Source: Ga0077536 sp035325705 (GTDB lineage: Bacteria > Pseudomonadota > Gammaproteobacteria > Ga0077536). From it: a DNA stretch of 64,000 nucleotides. The position numbers were made by a program, and so were the translations under genes. The notes beneath the pieces were generated by a model that was not told the origin of the DNA, searched no databases, and was given only the letters and a program-made list of their open reading frames with translations. The stretch covers positions 1-64,000 of the forward strand of contig DAOKZI010000015.1 in NCBI GenBank assembly GCA_035325705.1. Direction: 5' to 3'. Every line of letters starts with the position of its first letter. The stretch's first letter is position 1. This document shows positions 8,340 to 15,514 of the stretch, in pieces.

Positions 8340-8938
8340 TCCTCGCGCGTGCGGCCGAGGACGCGCAGCAGATCCTCGTGCATCTCGAACCAGACCGTAT
8401 GGTAGCTCTCGCGCTTCGCGTCGCTGATCCACTCGATGCGCCCCGCCTCGGCTTCCTCCAGCGCGTGCTCGAGCTTGCGGCGATGGATCGCGAGCCGCGG
8501 CAGGCCTTCGATCAACTGCGTGAGGATCGGCGCGAAGCGCTCGTGCAGATCGCCCAGGCGATCGAGCACCGCGGCGTCGTAGTCGGCGTTCGAATGATCG
8601 TTGCGAACCTTCTGGCCGCCGAGGTCCAGCATCTGCCAGTCGGTGACGATCTGCTTCAGCTCGAGGTTGACGCGCTCGAAGCGAGCGTAGGCCGCGACGA
8701 ACGCGGCATCGGCGCGCAGCGCGCCGTAGTAGCGGGAATACTGGTTGTCGAGGATCATGCGGCCCGCCGGCGTCAACACGTAGGCGCCCTGCGCCTCGGC
8801 CAGCCGCGCGCCCGCCGCCGCCTCCTTCAGCAGCGCATCGGCACGCTCGAGCTCGAGGCCGGCGGCCGCGGCGACGGCCGCCGCGTTCGCATGCTTCTTC
8901 AAGGCAACGCCGTGCAGCGCGAGATGCATGTCGTTCAT
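8336..8938 (-). CDS. Conserved-looking helical protein with winged-helix-like N-terminus
   Basis: A 200-aa protein I cannot assign to a family. Residues about 1-60 look like a winged helix (short helices, then YVLTPAGRMI, a wing-like LTPAGR motif common in MarR/PadR-type folds). The rest is predicted helical and charged (LKQIVTDWQMLDLGGQ, LGDLHERFAPIL, HRRKLEHALEEAEAG). No signal peptide or membrane segment is seen. It lies between the CoA ligase and the dikinase-like gene and overlaps the latter by 4 bp (GTGA), so close stoichiometry or physical partnership with the dikinase is plausible. It might be a dikinase subunit or regulator; this is inference. Confidence 0.8.
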   Translation of the reverse strand: MNDMHLALHGVALKKHANAAAVAAAAGLELERADALLKEAAAGARLAEAQGAYVLTPAGRMILDNQYSRYYGALRADAAFVAAYARFERVNLELKQIVTDWQMLDLGGQKVRNDHSNADYDAAVLDRLGDLHERFAPILTQLIEGLPRLAIHRRKLEHALEEAEAGRIEWISDAKRESYHTVWFEMHEDLLRVLGRTREE

Positions 8939-8948
8939 CGAGCGCTCC

Positions 8949-10412
8949 TCAGGCCTTGCCGTTGCGGAGACAGCGATCGCGCACTTCGCGGCGCAGGATC
9001 TTGTTCGCCGCGCTCTTCGGCAGGGACGGCCATACCTCGATCGATTTCGGCCGCTTGTAGTTCGCGAGCCGCTCGCGCGCGTGCGCCATCAACGTCTCGG
9101 GATCCAGATCCGCGCGCCCGGCGACGACGGCGTGGATGCGATCGCCCCACTTCTCGTCCGGCAGGCCGACGACGGCTGCCTCGACGACGCCGTCGATCTC
9201 GAGCAGCACGTCCTCCACTTCGCGCGGATAGACGTTGTAGCCGCCGGAGATCAGCATGTCGTTCTTGCGATCCATGATGTAGAAGTAGCCGTCCTCGTCC
9301 ATGCGGCCGACGTCGCCCGTATGCAGCCAACCGTTGCGGAAGGCCTGCTCCGTCGCCTCCGGGCGATTCCAGTAATAGGCCATGGTCTGCGGCCCGCGGC
9401 AGCAGATCTCGCCGATCTCGCCCGGCGGCAGCGGCCGATCCTCGTCGTCGAAGACGCCCACGTCGACGAAGGTGAAGGGTCGGCCGCAGGAGCCGATTCG
9501 ATCGTGCTCCTCGGGCTTCAAGCAGGTGATCACCATCGGGCTCTCGGCCTGGCCGTAGGTCTGCGCGAAGACCTTGCCGAAGCGGGCTTGCGCGCGCTCG
9601 AGCACGCTGGGCGCGATTGGGCTCGCGCCGTAGCTGATCGTGCGCAGGTTCAGCTTCGCCTGCGCGAGCCACGGCTCCTCGAGGATCATCGCGAGCATCG
9701 TCGGCACCAGGAAGGTCATGCTCGCCTGCGAGCGCTCGGCGAGATCGAGGAACTCGGCGGCATCGAACTTCGGCATGATGATCGAGGTCGCGCCGCGCGC
9801 GATGCAGGGCAGGAAGAACGCGCCCGAGGCGTGCGCGATCGGCGCGGCGTGCAGGAAGGTGTCGCCGGGCCGGATGTCCGGCACGAGATCCATCAGGAAC
9901 GCCGAGAGCTCGGCGAGCTCGCCGCGCGTCGTCAAGGTCACCGCCTTGGCCTTGCCGGTGGTGCCGCCGGTGAAGCCGAGACGGTACGGCGCGTCCAGCG
10001 CGCGATCGACGGCGCAGGGCCGCTGCTCGCCGCGCGCGATCAGCGCTAGCAGCTCGTCCGGGCCAATCAAGCGCTCCGCGCGCAGGCCGTCGATGCCGGC
10101 GTGGATCACGGCGCGCGCGCCGCTGTCATCGATCTTGTACTGATGATTCTCGAGAGTCTCGCGCGTATTGAGCCCGACGCGTACGAGGCCCGCCTTGGCG
10201 ACGGCGTAATAGGCGATCAGGCATTCGATGCTGTTCGACAGCAGCACGCCGACGCGATCGCCGGCGGCGAGCCCGCCGGCGAGCAGCGCGTTGCCGAGAC
10301 GGTCCGTCGCGGCGTCGAACTCGCGGAAGCCGATGGAGCGGTCGCCTTCGACGAGGCAGGCGGCGTCGCCGTGATACTGCGCGGCGCGGCGGATGAGCTG
10401 TCCGATTTGCAT
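8949..10412 (-). CDS. Class I adenylate-forming acyl-CoA ligase
   Basis: A 487-aa AMP-binding ligase. The P-loop motif is GFTGGTTGKAKAV (about 169-181), the aromatic/A5 motif YGQAESP, the A7 Asp in HTGDVG, the hinge region RKNDMLISGGYN and the C-terminal catalytic Lys in ANKILRRE. It activates a carboxylic acid with ATP and transfers it to CoA. It lies between the 516-aa unknown gene and the winged-helix-like gene in the same cluster. In the proposed pathway it would activate the beta-keto acid formed by carboxylation. The substrate is not readable from the sequence. Confidence 0.92.
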   Translation of the reverse strand: MQIGQLIRRAAQYHGDAACLVEGDRSIGFREFDAATDRLGNALLAGGLAAGDRVGVLLSNSIECLIAYYAVAKAGLVRVGLNTRETLENHQYKIDDSGARAVIHAGIDGLRAERLIGPDELLALIARGEQRPCAVDRALDAPYRLGFTGGTTGKAKAVTLTTRGELAELSAFLMDLVPDIRPGDTFLHAAPIAHASGAFFLPCIARGATSIIMPKFDAAEFLDLAERSQASMTFLVPTMLAMILEEPWLAQAKLNLRTISYGASPIAPSVLERAQARFGKVFAQTYGQAESPMVITCLKPEEHDRIGSCGRPFTFVDVGVFDDEDRPLPPGEIGEICCRGPQTMAYYWNRPEATEQAFRNGWLHTGDVGRMDEDGYFYIMDRKNDMLISGGYNVYPREVEDVLLEIDGVVEAAVVGLPDEKWGDRIHAVVAGRADLDPETLMAHARERLANYKRPKSIEVWPSLPKSAANKILRREVRDRCLRNGKA

Positions 10413-10431
10413 GGCTACCTGTATTCAGTAG

Positions 10432-10495
10432 GTTGGGCTGACGCAGGAAGCCCGACATCGGGCGCCGAACGTTCGGCTTCCTGCGTCAGCCCGAC
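10432..10495. repeat. Inverted pair of family B repeats (BIME-like)
   Basis: Two family B units in opposite orientation (10432-10456 and 10471-10495) are separated by 14 bp ending in the palindrome GCCGAACGTTCGGC that runs into the second unit. The same B-spacer-B' arrangement recurs at 29911-29980 and 37687-37750. Here B carries GCAGG in place of GAAGG. It could fold into one long hairpin just upstream of the CoA ligase gene. Confidence 0.85.
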
Positions 10496-10517
10496 GATGA
10501 TGAGGCGCGCGCATCAC

Positions 10518-10687
10518 CCGCAACCATGAAAGAGACATAAGTCTTCCAATGTAAACGGCGGTGTCGTAGCCCGGGTGGAGCGCGCAGCGCGTAACCCGGG
10601 ATCGGCGCCCGCCGTCCTCTCCTGCAGTCGAGAAGACCCGGCCCGGTGCGCGCCGAGCAGCGGGGCGCGCTCTTTCACCGCAGCCTA
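10518..10687. repeat. Composite dispersed element (family A core, TGAAAGAG ends)
   Basis: The left end CATGAAAGAG (10525-10534) and right end CTCTTTCACCG (near 10670-10680) are inverted. Between them lies a family A palindrome (10570-10600) and a core shared with the elements at 14005-14252, 29699-29860, 38070-38227 and 55271-55470 (for example GCCGTCCTCTC followed by a GCAT/GCAG-TCGAGAAG segment). It separates the 516-aa protein gene from the CoA ligase gene and ends 25 bp from that gene's stop codon. No open frame in it looks coding. Confidence 0.7.
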
Positions 10688-10711
10688 CAAAACCGATCGG
10701 TTTCAAGATGG

Positions 10712-12262
10712 CTAGCCGCGGCGCAGCGCTTCGACGTCCGCGCGCCGCAGCCCGGCGCCGCGGTTCGCGAGCAGGCGCGATTCCCGTTGCTCGACCCGGT
10801 ACAGCGCCTCGGCCTCGGGCGAGCGGTGGTGATACTTGAGCCAGCTCTCGCAGAGATACTTGTAGTCTTCGCCGCACACGGCCGGCACGAACTCGCGGGC
10901 GCGGCGGTTGTACTCGGCGAGCGGCAGCACGCCCTGCGTCGTGCGATAGCGATCTTCCTTGGCCGGCAGATAGCTGGCCCCGGGCGCGAGGCCGCCGACC
11001 GTGCGCGTGTAGTCGCCGTCCTTGAGAATCGAGTAGGGGATCAGCGAGTACATGCGCGCCGGCGTATTCGCGTGCTGGCACATCTGGTATTCGTTCGTGC
11101 GCTGGCAGGGGTTGCTGAGCGGACCCAGGATCTCCCACAGCGACAGATTGCCGTACTCGTCGTTCAAGAGCGGCCGGAAACGCTCGGCGCGTTCGTCGAT
11201 CAGCATCCAGTCTTCCATTGCATAGCAGCCGGCGACGTGGGCGAGATCCTTGATGATGCTGAAATAGGTGATCGCGCCGGCGTCCAGCATTTGGTCGCGG
11301 TTCCAGCCGGCGATGCGCTGCCACAGCTTCGTGGTGGCGTCCTTCGCCTTCTGCGTCAGCATCTCGAAAGTGCGCGTCAGCTCCTCGCGGCTGCCCATGC
11401 CGACCGGGATGTGGCCTTCCGACAGCGTGTCCGAGGTGTAGAGGCCGACGCCGACCATGTGGTGCGACTTGAACTCGGGCTGCGATTCGAAGGAGCCCCA
11501 GTCGTCGATGATGTTGAAGTGGCAGCCCTTCACCGCCATCGGCACGGTGAGGTTGTTGTACGGCATGTCGGCGGCGACGCCGTCCAGCCACGGATAATCG
11601 CCTTCGGCGAGATCCATGAAGTCGCGCACGATCATCTCGCGCTCGTCGTCGAGCCGGTACGGCCCCTGGTTGTGGAGCGCGATGCGGCTCTCGCAGGACA
11701 CGAGGAAGCCGTACTGCGAGGTCGCCGCCATGAAGGCCTGCGCCGCCGTATGCAGCGCGTCGCCCTCGACGCAGTCGTACATGTCGGCGTGGAAGATCTG
11801 CAGCTTGCGCTCCGGCAGCACCTGGGCGCGATGGCCGAAGTCGCGGTTCGTCATGTGGCCGTCGTTGCGATGCCAGGCGAGCTCGAAGCGCTTCCAGAAG
11901 TCCATCACGTAGACGACGTCCTCGACGGCGTCCTGCGGCCGGATCATGCCCATCGCGATCAGGTACTCGCGGCCGAGCAGGTAGAACGAGGGCAGGCACC
12001 AGCCCATCGCGGGATTCTGGATCTTGATGCCCATGTTGCGCGCGCGATCGCCGATGTCCTCGGCCTTCATGTGCCGCTCGATCTTCCGCAGCAGCGACGG
12101 ATAGCGGTAGAAGCACATGAAATAGGACAGGATCATGTACGGCGAAACCGGAAAGAGCTTCGATTCCTGCACCGTGCGCGTGAGGCACAGCCAGTAGGTC
12201 TCGTCGGTGTTCTGCTGGATGAGGTTGTTCGTCTCCAGCAGTTGCGTGTAGCTCAGATCCAT
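10712..12262 (-). CDS. Protein of unknown function, partner of the swivelling-domain protein
   Basis: A 516-aa soluble protein with no motif I recognise. It is rich in Tyr, Trp, Met and His in the first 350 residues (for example SPYMILSYFMCFYRYPS, FHADMYDC, YTSDTLSEGH), has no signal peptide and no obvious nucleotide-binding loop. The ATG at 12262 (MDLSYTQLL) is preceded by GGAG at suitable spacing. A GTG at 12277 that overlaps the upstream stop as GTGA is the alternative start. A much longer open frame runs upstream but covers the next gene out of frame. Its place directly after a phosphohistidine-domain gene suggests it supplies a substrate-binding or catalytic part of a split dikinase; this is inference. 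Confidence 0.82.
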   Translation of the reverse strand: MDLSYTQLLETNNLIQQNTDETYWLCLTRTVQESKLFPVSPYMILSYFMCFYRYPSLLRKIERHMKAEDIGDRARNMGIKIQNPAMGWCLPSFYLLGREYLIAMGMIRPQDAVEDVVYVMDFWKRFELAWHRNDGHMTNRDFGHRAQVLPERKLQIFHADMYDCVEGDALHTAAQAFMAATSQYGFLVSCESRIALHNQGPYRLDDEREMIVRDFMDLAEGDYPWLDGVAADMPYNNLTVPMAVKGCHFNIIDDWGSFESQPEFKSHHMVGVGLYTSDTLSEGHIPVGMGSREELTRTFEMLTQKAKDATTKLWQRIAGWNRDQMLDAGAITYFSIIKDLAHVAGCYAMEDWMLIDERAERFRPLLNDEYGNLSLWEILGPLSNPCQRTNEYQMCQHANTPARMYSLIPYSILKDGDYTRTVGGLAPGASYLPAKEDRYRTTQGVLPLAEYNRRAREFVPAVCGEDYKYLCESWLKYHHRSPEAEALYRVEQRESRLLANRGAGLRRADVEALRRG

Positions 12263-12273
12263 CACCGGCTCCG

Positions 12274-13020
12274 TCACTGCTGTACCACGCGCCACACGCG
12301 CGCCGTCATCTCGACGCCCTTCTGGTAGGCCTCGGCGGTCTTCGCCGTCGCCGTGCATTCCATGCGCACGGTGTCGCCTTCGCGGATGCCCGAGAGCTTG
12401 GAGTTCATGAAGCAGGGGATGCCGTACTCGCGGGTCAGGATGCCGAGGTGCGAGCGCACGGTGCCGCCCGCGCACAGCACGCCGGCGAACTGCTCGAGGA
12501 TCGGCGCGGTCAGCGTGCCGCCGGAGTCGTCGATGACGGCGATCGTGCCGGGCGGCACGCCGTTTTCCAGATAGCCGAGCACCGTCGCGCTCGAGCGCAC
12601 GTAGCGCGCGGTGCCGACGAGATCGGCGTCGTACTTCACGACGTTGTCGCCGCAGCCGCGCAGCTCGAGTCCCGCGGCGTCCACCGGCGCGGTCGGCGCT
12701 TCGGGGTGCTCGAAGCTGAAGCTCGCGAGATCCTCGCCGATGCCGGCGGCGGCGACATAGGCTTCCGGACGCTCCTGCTGCGATTTCAATGCCGACCACG
12801 CGTAGCGGTGGCCGTAGTCGAGCAGCTTGCGATCGATGGCCGCGAAGTCTTGCGCGGTGATCAGCTCGAAGGACTTGCCGAACACGAAGTCGTTCCAGGC
12901 CTGCCCCGACTCGACGTAGCGGCGCCGCACGAGCTCGCGGATGGCGCCGTGGAAGGCCTCGACGATCGCGGTCCCGCACTGATCGCCGTATTTGTCGGAG
13001 TCGCCGTAGAGTCGGCTCAT
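12274..13020 (-). CDS. PEP-utilising-enzyme mobile (phosphohistidine swivelling) domain protein
   Basis: A 248-aa protein. The C-terminal half (about 140-235) matches the swivelling domain of PEP synthase/PPDK: GGTLTAPILEQFAGVLCAGG, then TVRSHLGILTREYGIPCF, placing the candidate phospho-acceptor at His191. The N-terminal 130 residues have no assignment and contain no ATP-grasp motifs. It would need a phosphate donor in trans; the dikinase-like protein encoded four genes downstream is the obvious candidate. It is the first gene of the minus-strand cluster, divergent from the GntR gene. The start is ATG with an upstream AGGTGG. Confidence 0.85.
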   Translation of the reverse strand: MSRLYGDSDKYGDQCGTAIVEAFHGAIRELVRRRYVESGQAWNDFVFGKSFELITAQDFAAIDRKLLDYGHRYAWSALKSQQERPEAYVAAAGIGEDLASFSFEHPEAPTAPVDAAGLELRGCGDNVVKYDADLVGTARYVRSSATVLGYLENGVPPGTIAVIDDSGGTLTAPILEQFAGVLCAGGTVRSHLGILTREYGIPCFMNSKLSGIREGDTVRMECTATAKTAEAYQKGVEMTARVWRVVQQ

Positions 13021-13085
13021 CGTTTCCACCTCTGACGGATGTGCGGGGAACCGCCGCGATCGCGGCGGCACCGGAAGGTGCGGCG

Positions 13086-13114
13086 AGTCTGAACAAGCAT
13101 CCGGAGGCTGTCAA
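13086..13114 (-). promoter_or_regulatory. Candidate sigma-70 promoter of the catabolic cluster
   Basis: On the minus strand a perfect TTGACA (-35) at 13114-13109 is followed after 17 bp by CAGACT (13091-13086), a weak -10. Transcription would start about 60 bp upstream of the swivelling-domain gene. The -35 is strong evidence, the -10 poor. Confidence 0.4.
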
Positions 13115-13138
13115 TCGAAGCGGCCTGTCCTCATACGC

Positions 13139-13153
13139 GATTGTTCTACAATC
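13139..13153. promoter_or_regulatory. Candidate GntR/FadR-type operator
   Basis: A perfect inverted repeat, GATTGTTCTACAATC. Its core TTGTTCTACAA fits the FadR-subfamily operator pattern TNGTNNNACNA. It lies in the 229-bp intergenic region between the divergent regulator and cluster, about 25 bp upstream of the TTGACA of the cluster promoter. It overlaps a TACAAT (13147-13152) that could be the -10 of the regulator gene, which would allow autorepression. Confidence 0.6.
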
Positions 13154-13249
13154 GTCCTGATTACCGCGCCGCAGCACGCGGGCGCGTTGACATCGCCGGC
13201 CTCCGCCTCTAGCGTGCCGCCGACGTCGTAGCGCCGTAGGCCACCGCCG

Positions 13250-13984
13250 ATGAAATCTCGTTCGTCCCCTTCCGCCGATACGGCGAGCACGCGGCGCACG
13301 CTCGTCGCGCGTCGCGATCAGAGCTCGCCCGATCAGGTCGCAGAGACGCTGCGCGACGGCGTGCGCACGGGTCGCTACGTCCCGGGCCAGCGCCTCGTCG
13401 AGGCCGATCTGACGGCGGAGCTGAAGCTGAGCCGCGGGCCGATCCGCGAAGCCCTGAAGCTGCTCGCGGCCGAAGGCATCATCGAGCTGCATCGCCACCG
13501 CGGTGCCTATCTGCGCCAGCTCACGCGCCGCGAGGTCAACGACGTTCTCGCGATCCAGGAGTTGCTGACCGGCCTCGCCGCGCGCCTCGCGGCCGAGCAC
13601 ATCCAAGAGGGGGACCATCGCGCGCGTTTCAAGCAGGCCTACGCGGCGCTGATGAACGCGTACAAGGCGCGCGACGGCGGCGGCGTGCTGGACGCGCGCG
13701 TGCGTTTCTACGCCGAGCTCGTCGCGCTCGGCGGCAACGCCGAGCTGGCCCGCTTCGTGCCGATCCCGCAGACCAATCTGCTGCGCGCGCAGTTCGAACG
13801 CCATCTGCCCGCAAGCGAACGCACGAAGCGCCGCCAGGACTATCCGATCATCGCCCGCCTGATCCTCGCCGGCAAAGGCGCCGCCGCCGAGACCGCGATG
13901 CGCAAACACCTCCGCAGCACCCGCCAGGCCATCAACGCCCTGCCCGACGCGGTGTTCGCGAAGGAAGTCGCAGTGCGGGTATAG
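13250..13984 (+). CDS. GntR family transcriptional regulator, FCD (FadR) type
   Basis: A 244-aa regulator. An N-terminal winged HTH (about 28-90) contains GVRTGRYVPGQRLVEADL and LSRGPIREALKLLAAEGII, the classic GntR recognition-helix pattern. A C-terminal all-helical FCD ligand-binding domain (about 100-230) follows. Such regulators usually sense a pathway acid or intermediate and control the adjacent operon. It is divergent from the cluster, and a matching operator palindrome lies at 13139-13153, so control of the 70-13020 genes and of itself is likely. Confidence 0.92.
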   Translation: MKSRSSPSADTASTRRTLVARRDQSSPDQVAETLRDGVRTGRYVPGQRLVEADLTAELKLSRGPIREALKLLAAEGIIELHRHRGAYLRQLTRREVNDVLAIQELLTGLAARLAAEHIQEGDHRARFKQAYAALMNAYKARDGGGVLDARVRFYAELVALGGNAELARFVPIPQTNLLRAQFERHLPASERTKRRQDYPIIARLILAGKGAAAETAMRKHLRSTRQAINALPDAVFAKEVAVRV

Positions 13985-14004
13985 ACGGTCATGACGCCCG
14001 CGCC

Positions 14005-14252
14005 ACCCGCAATCATGAAAGAGGCGTCGTGAGCCCAACTCCCGGATTCCGCGCCGCTGCGCGGCGCTCCTTCCGGGCTACAAGAGAACGACCTTCGTAG
14101 CCCGGAAGGAGCGCAGCGGAATCCGGGTTCGGCGCCCGCCGTCCTCTCATGCATCCGAGAAGAAGGCTGTCGCGTATCGGGCATGCCCGATCCCGGGTTC
14201 CGCTATGCTGCACCCGGGCTACGAAACAGGGCGCTCTCTTTCACGGCAACCT
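14005..14252. repeat. Composite dispersed element with three family A palindromes
   Basis: This fills the 309-bp gap after the GntR gene. The left end is CAATCATGAAAGAG (14010-14023) and the right end CTCTTTCACGG (near 14236-14246). Family A palindromes lie at 14041-14077, 14101-14127 and 14192-14220. The core includes GCCGTCCTCTCATGCAT and GTATCGGGCATGCCCGA, also found in the copies near 38100-38160. No ORF in it looks genuine. Confidence 0.75.
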
Positions 14253-14299
14253 CCGGATGCCCCAATCCGAGCGCGGCGAACGCACGCTAAGATGTGGCG

Positions 14300-15514
14300 A
14301 TGCTCCGCCATGCCGACGCCTTCCGTCTCGCCCTCGAATCGCTGCTGTCGCAGCGGCGGCGGTCGGCGCTGATCTGTCTCGCGACGGGGATCGGCGTCGC
14401 GGCGGTGGTGCTGCTGACGGCGCTCGGCGACGGCGCGCGGCGCTTCGTGGTCGGGGAGTTCGCCTCGCTCGGCACCGATCTCCTGATCGTGATACCCGGT
14501 CGCAATGAAACGGTCGGCGGCCCGCCGCCGATCATGGGCGAGACGCCGCGCGATCTGACGCTGGGCGACGCCATCGCCGTCGCTCAACTGCCGTCGGTGT
14601 CGCGCGTCGTGCCGGTGATGATCGGCACGGCCAATGTATCGACGCTGGGCGGCACCGAGCGCGAGGCGATGATGCTCGGCGTCACGCGCGACATGCTCGA
14701 GGTGCGCCATCTGGAGATGGGACAGGGGCGCTTCCTGCCCGAGCTGCCGCCCGATCGCGCGGCGGCCGTCTGCGTGCTGGGCCCGAAGCTCGCGCGCGAG
14801 CTGTTCGAAAACGCCTCGCCGCTCGGCCAGTGGCTGCGCGTCGGCGATCGGCGCTTCCGCGTCGTCGGCGTCCTTGCCGACACCGGCGTATCGCTGGGCC
14901 AGGACTTCAACGACATGGTGCAGGTGCCGGTGGCCTCGGCGCAGGCCCTGCTGAACAGCGAAGGCCTGTTCCGCCTGCTGATCGAGACGCGGTCCGGCGC
15001 AGCGATGACGCGAGCCCTCGAGGAAGTGCGCGATCTCCTGACCGCCCGGCACGACGGCGAGGACGACGTCACGCTGATCACGCAGGACAGCGTCGTCGCG
15101 ACCTTCGATCGCATCCTTCGCGCGCTGACCCTGGCGCTGGCCGGCATCTCGGCGATCAGCCTGGTCGTCGCCGGCATCCTCGTGATGAACGTGATGCTCG
15201 TGACCGTCGCGCAGCGCCGCAGCGAGATCGGCCTCCTGAAAGCCCTGGGCGCCCGGCTCGATGAAGTGCGCACCTTGTTCCTGTTCGAGGCCGTGCTGCT
15301 GACCAGCGCGGGCGCCGCGGCCGGCGTACTGATCGGCTACGCCGGCGCCTTCGTCGTCGGCGCGCTCTATCCGAGCTTCCCGGTCGCCGTGCCGTGGTGG
15401 GGCACGGCGGCGGCGCTGCTGAGCGCCGTTGTCTTCGGCCTCGCCTTCGGCACGATCCCGGCGCGGCGCGCGGCGCAGCTCGATCCCGTGCGCGCGCTGT
15501 CGAACCGGCCGTGA
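14300..15514 (+). CDS. MacB-like ABC transporter permease
   Basis: A 404-aa membrane protein with MacB topology: an N-terminal transmembrane helix (SALICLATGIGVAAVVLLTA, about 24-43), a large periplasmic MacB_PCD domain, then an FtsX domain with three helices (about 275-400). MacB-type systems use mechanotransmission to drive export of lipoproteins, peptides or drugs across the envelope. The ATG is chosen; an in-frame GTG lies 6 bp upstream. It overlaps the next permease gene by 1 bp (TGATG). Neither an ATPase nor a membrane-fusion protein is encoded next to it. Confidence 0.9.
   Translation: MLRHADAFRLALESLLSQRRRSALICLATGIGVAAVVLLTALGDGARRFVVGEFASLGTDLLIVIPGRNETVGGPPPIMGETPRDLTLGDAIAVAQLPSVSRVVPVMIGTANVSTLGGTEREAMMLGVTRDMLEVRHLEMGQGRFLPELPPDRAAAVCVLGPKLARELFENASPLGQWLRVGDRRFRVVGVLADTGVSLGQDFNDMVQVPVASAQALLNSEGLFRLLIETRSGAAMTRALEEVRDLLTARHDGEDDVTLITQDSVVATFDRILRALTLALAGISAISLVVAGILVMNVMLVTVAQRRSEIGLLKALGARLDEVRTLFLFEAVLLTSAGAAAGVLIGYAGAFVVGALYPSFPVAVPWWGTAAALLSAVVFGLAFGTIPARRAAQLDPVRALSNRP

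Noticed and set aside
10712..14038. An 1108-codon open frame suggesting a giant fusion protein
   Set aside because: The upstream 590 codons lie antisense to the GntR gene and out of frame with the swivelling-domain gene, and are Arg-rich with no motifs. The real protein starts near 12262.
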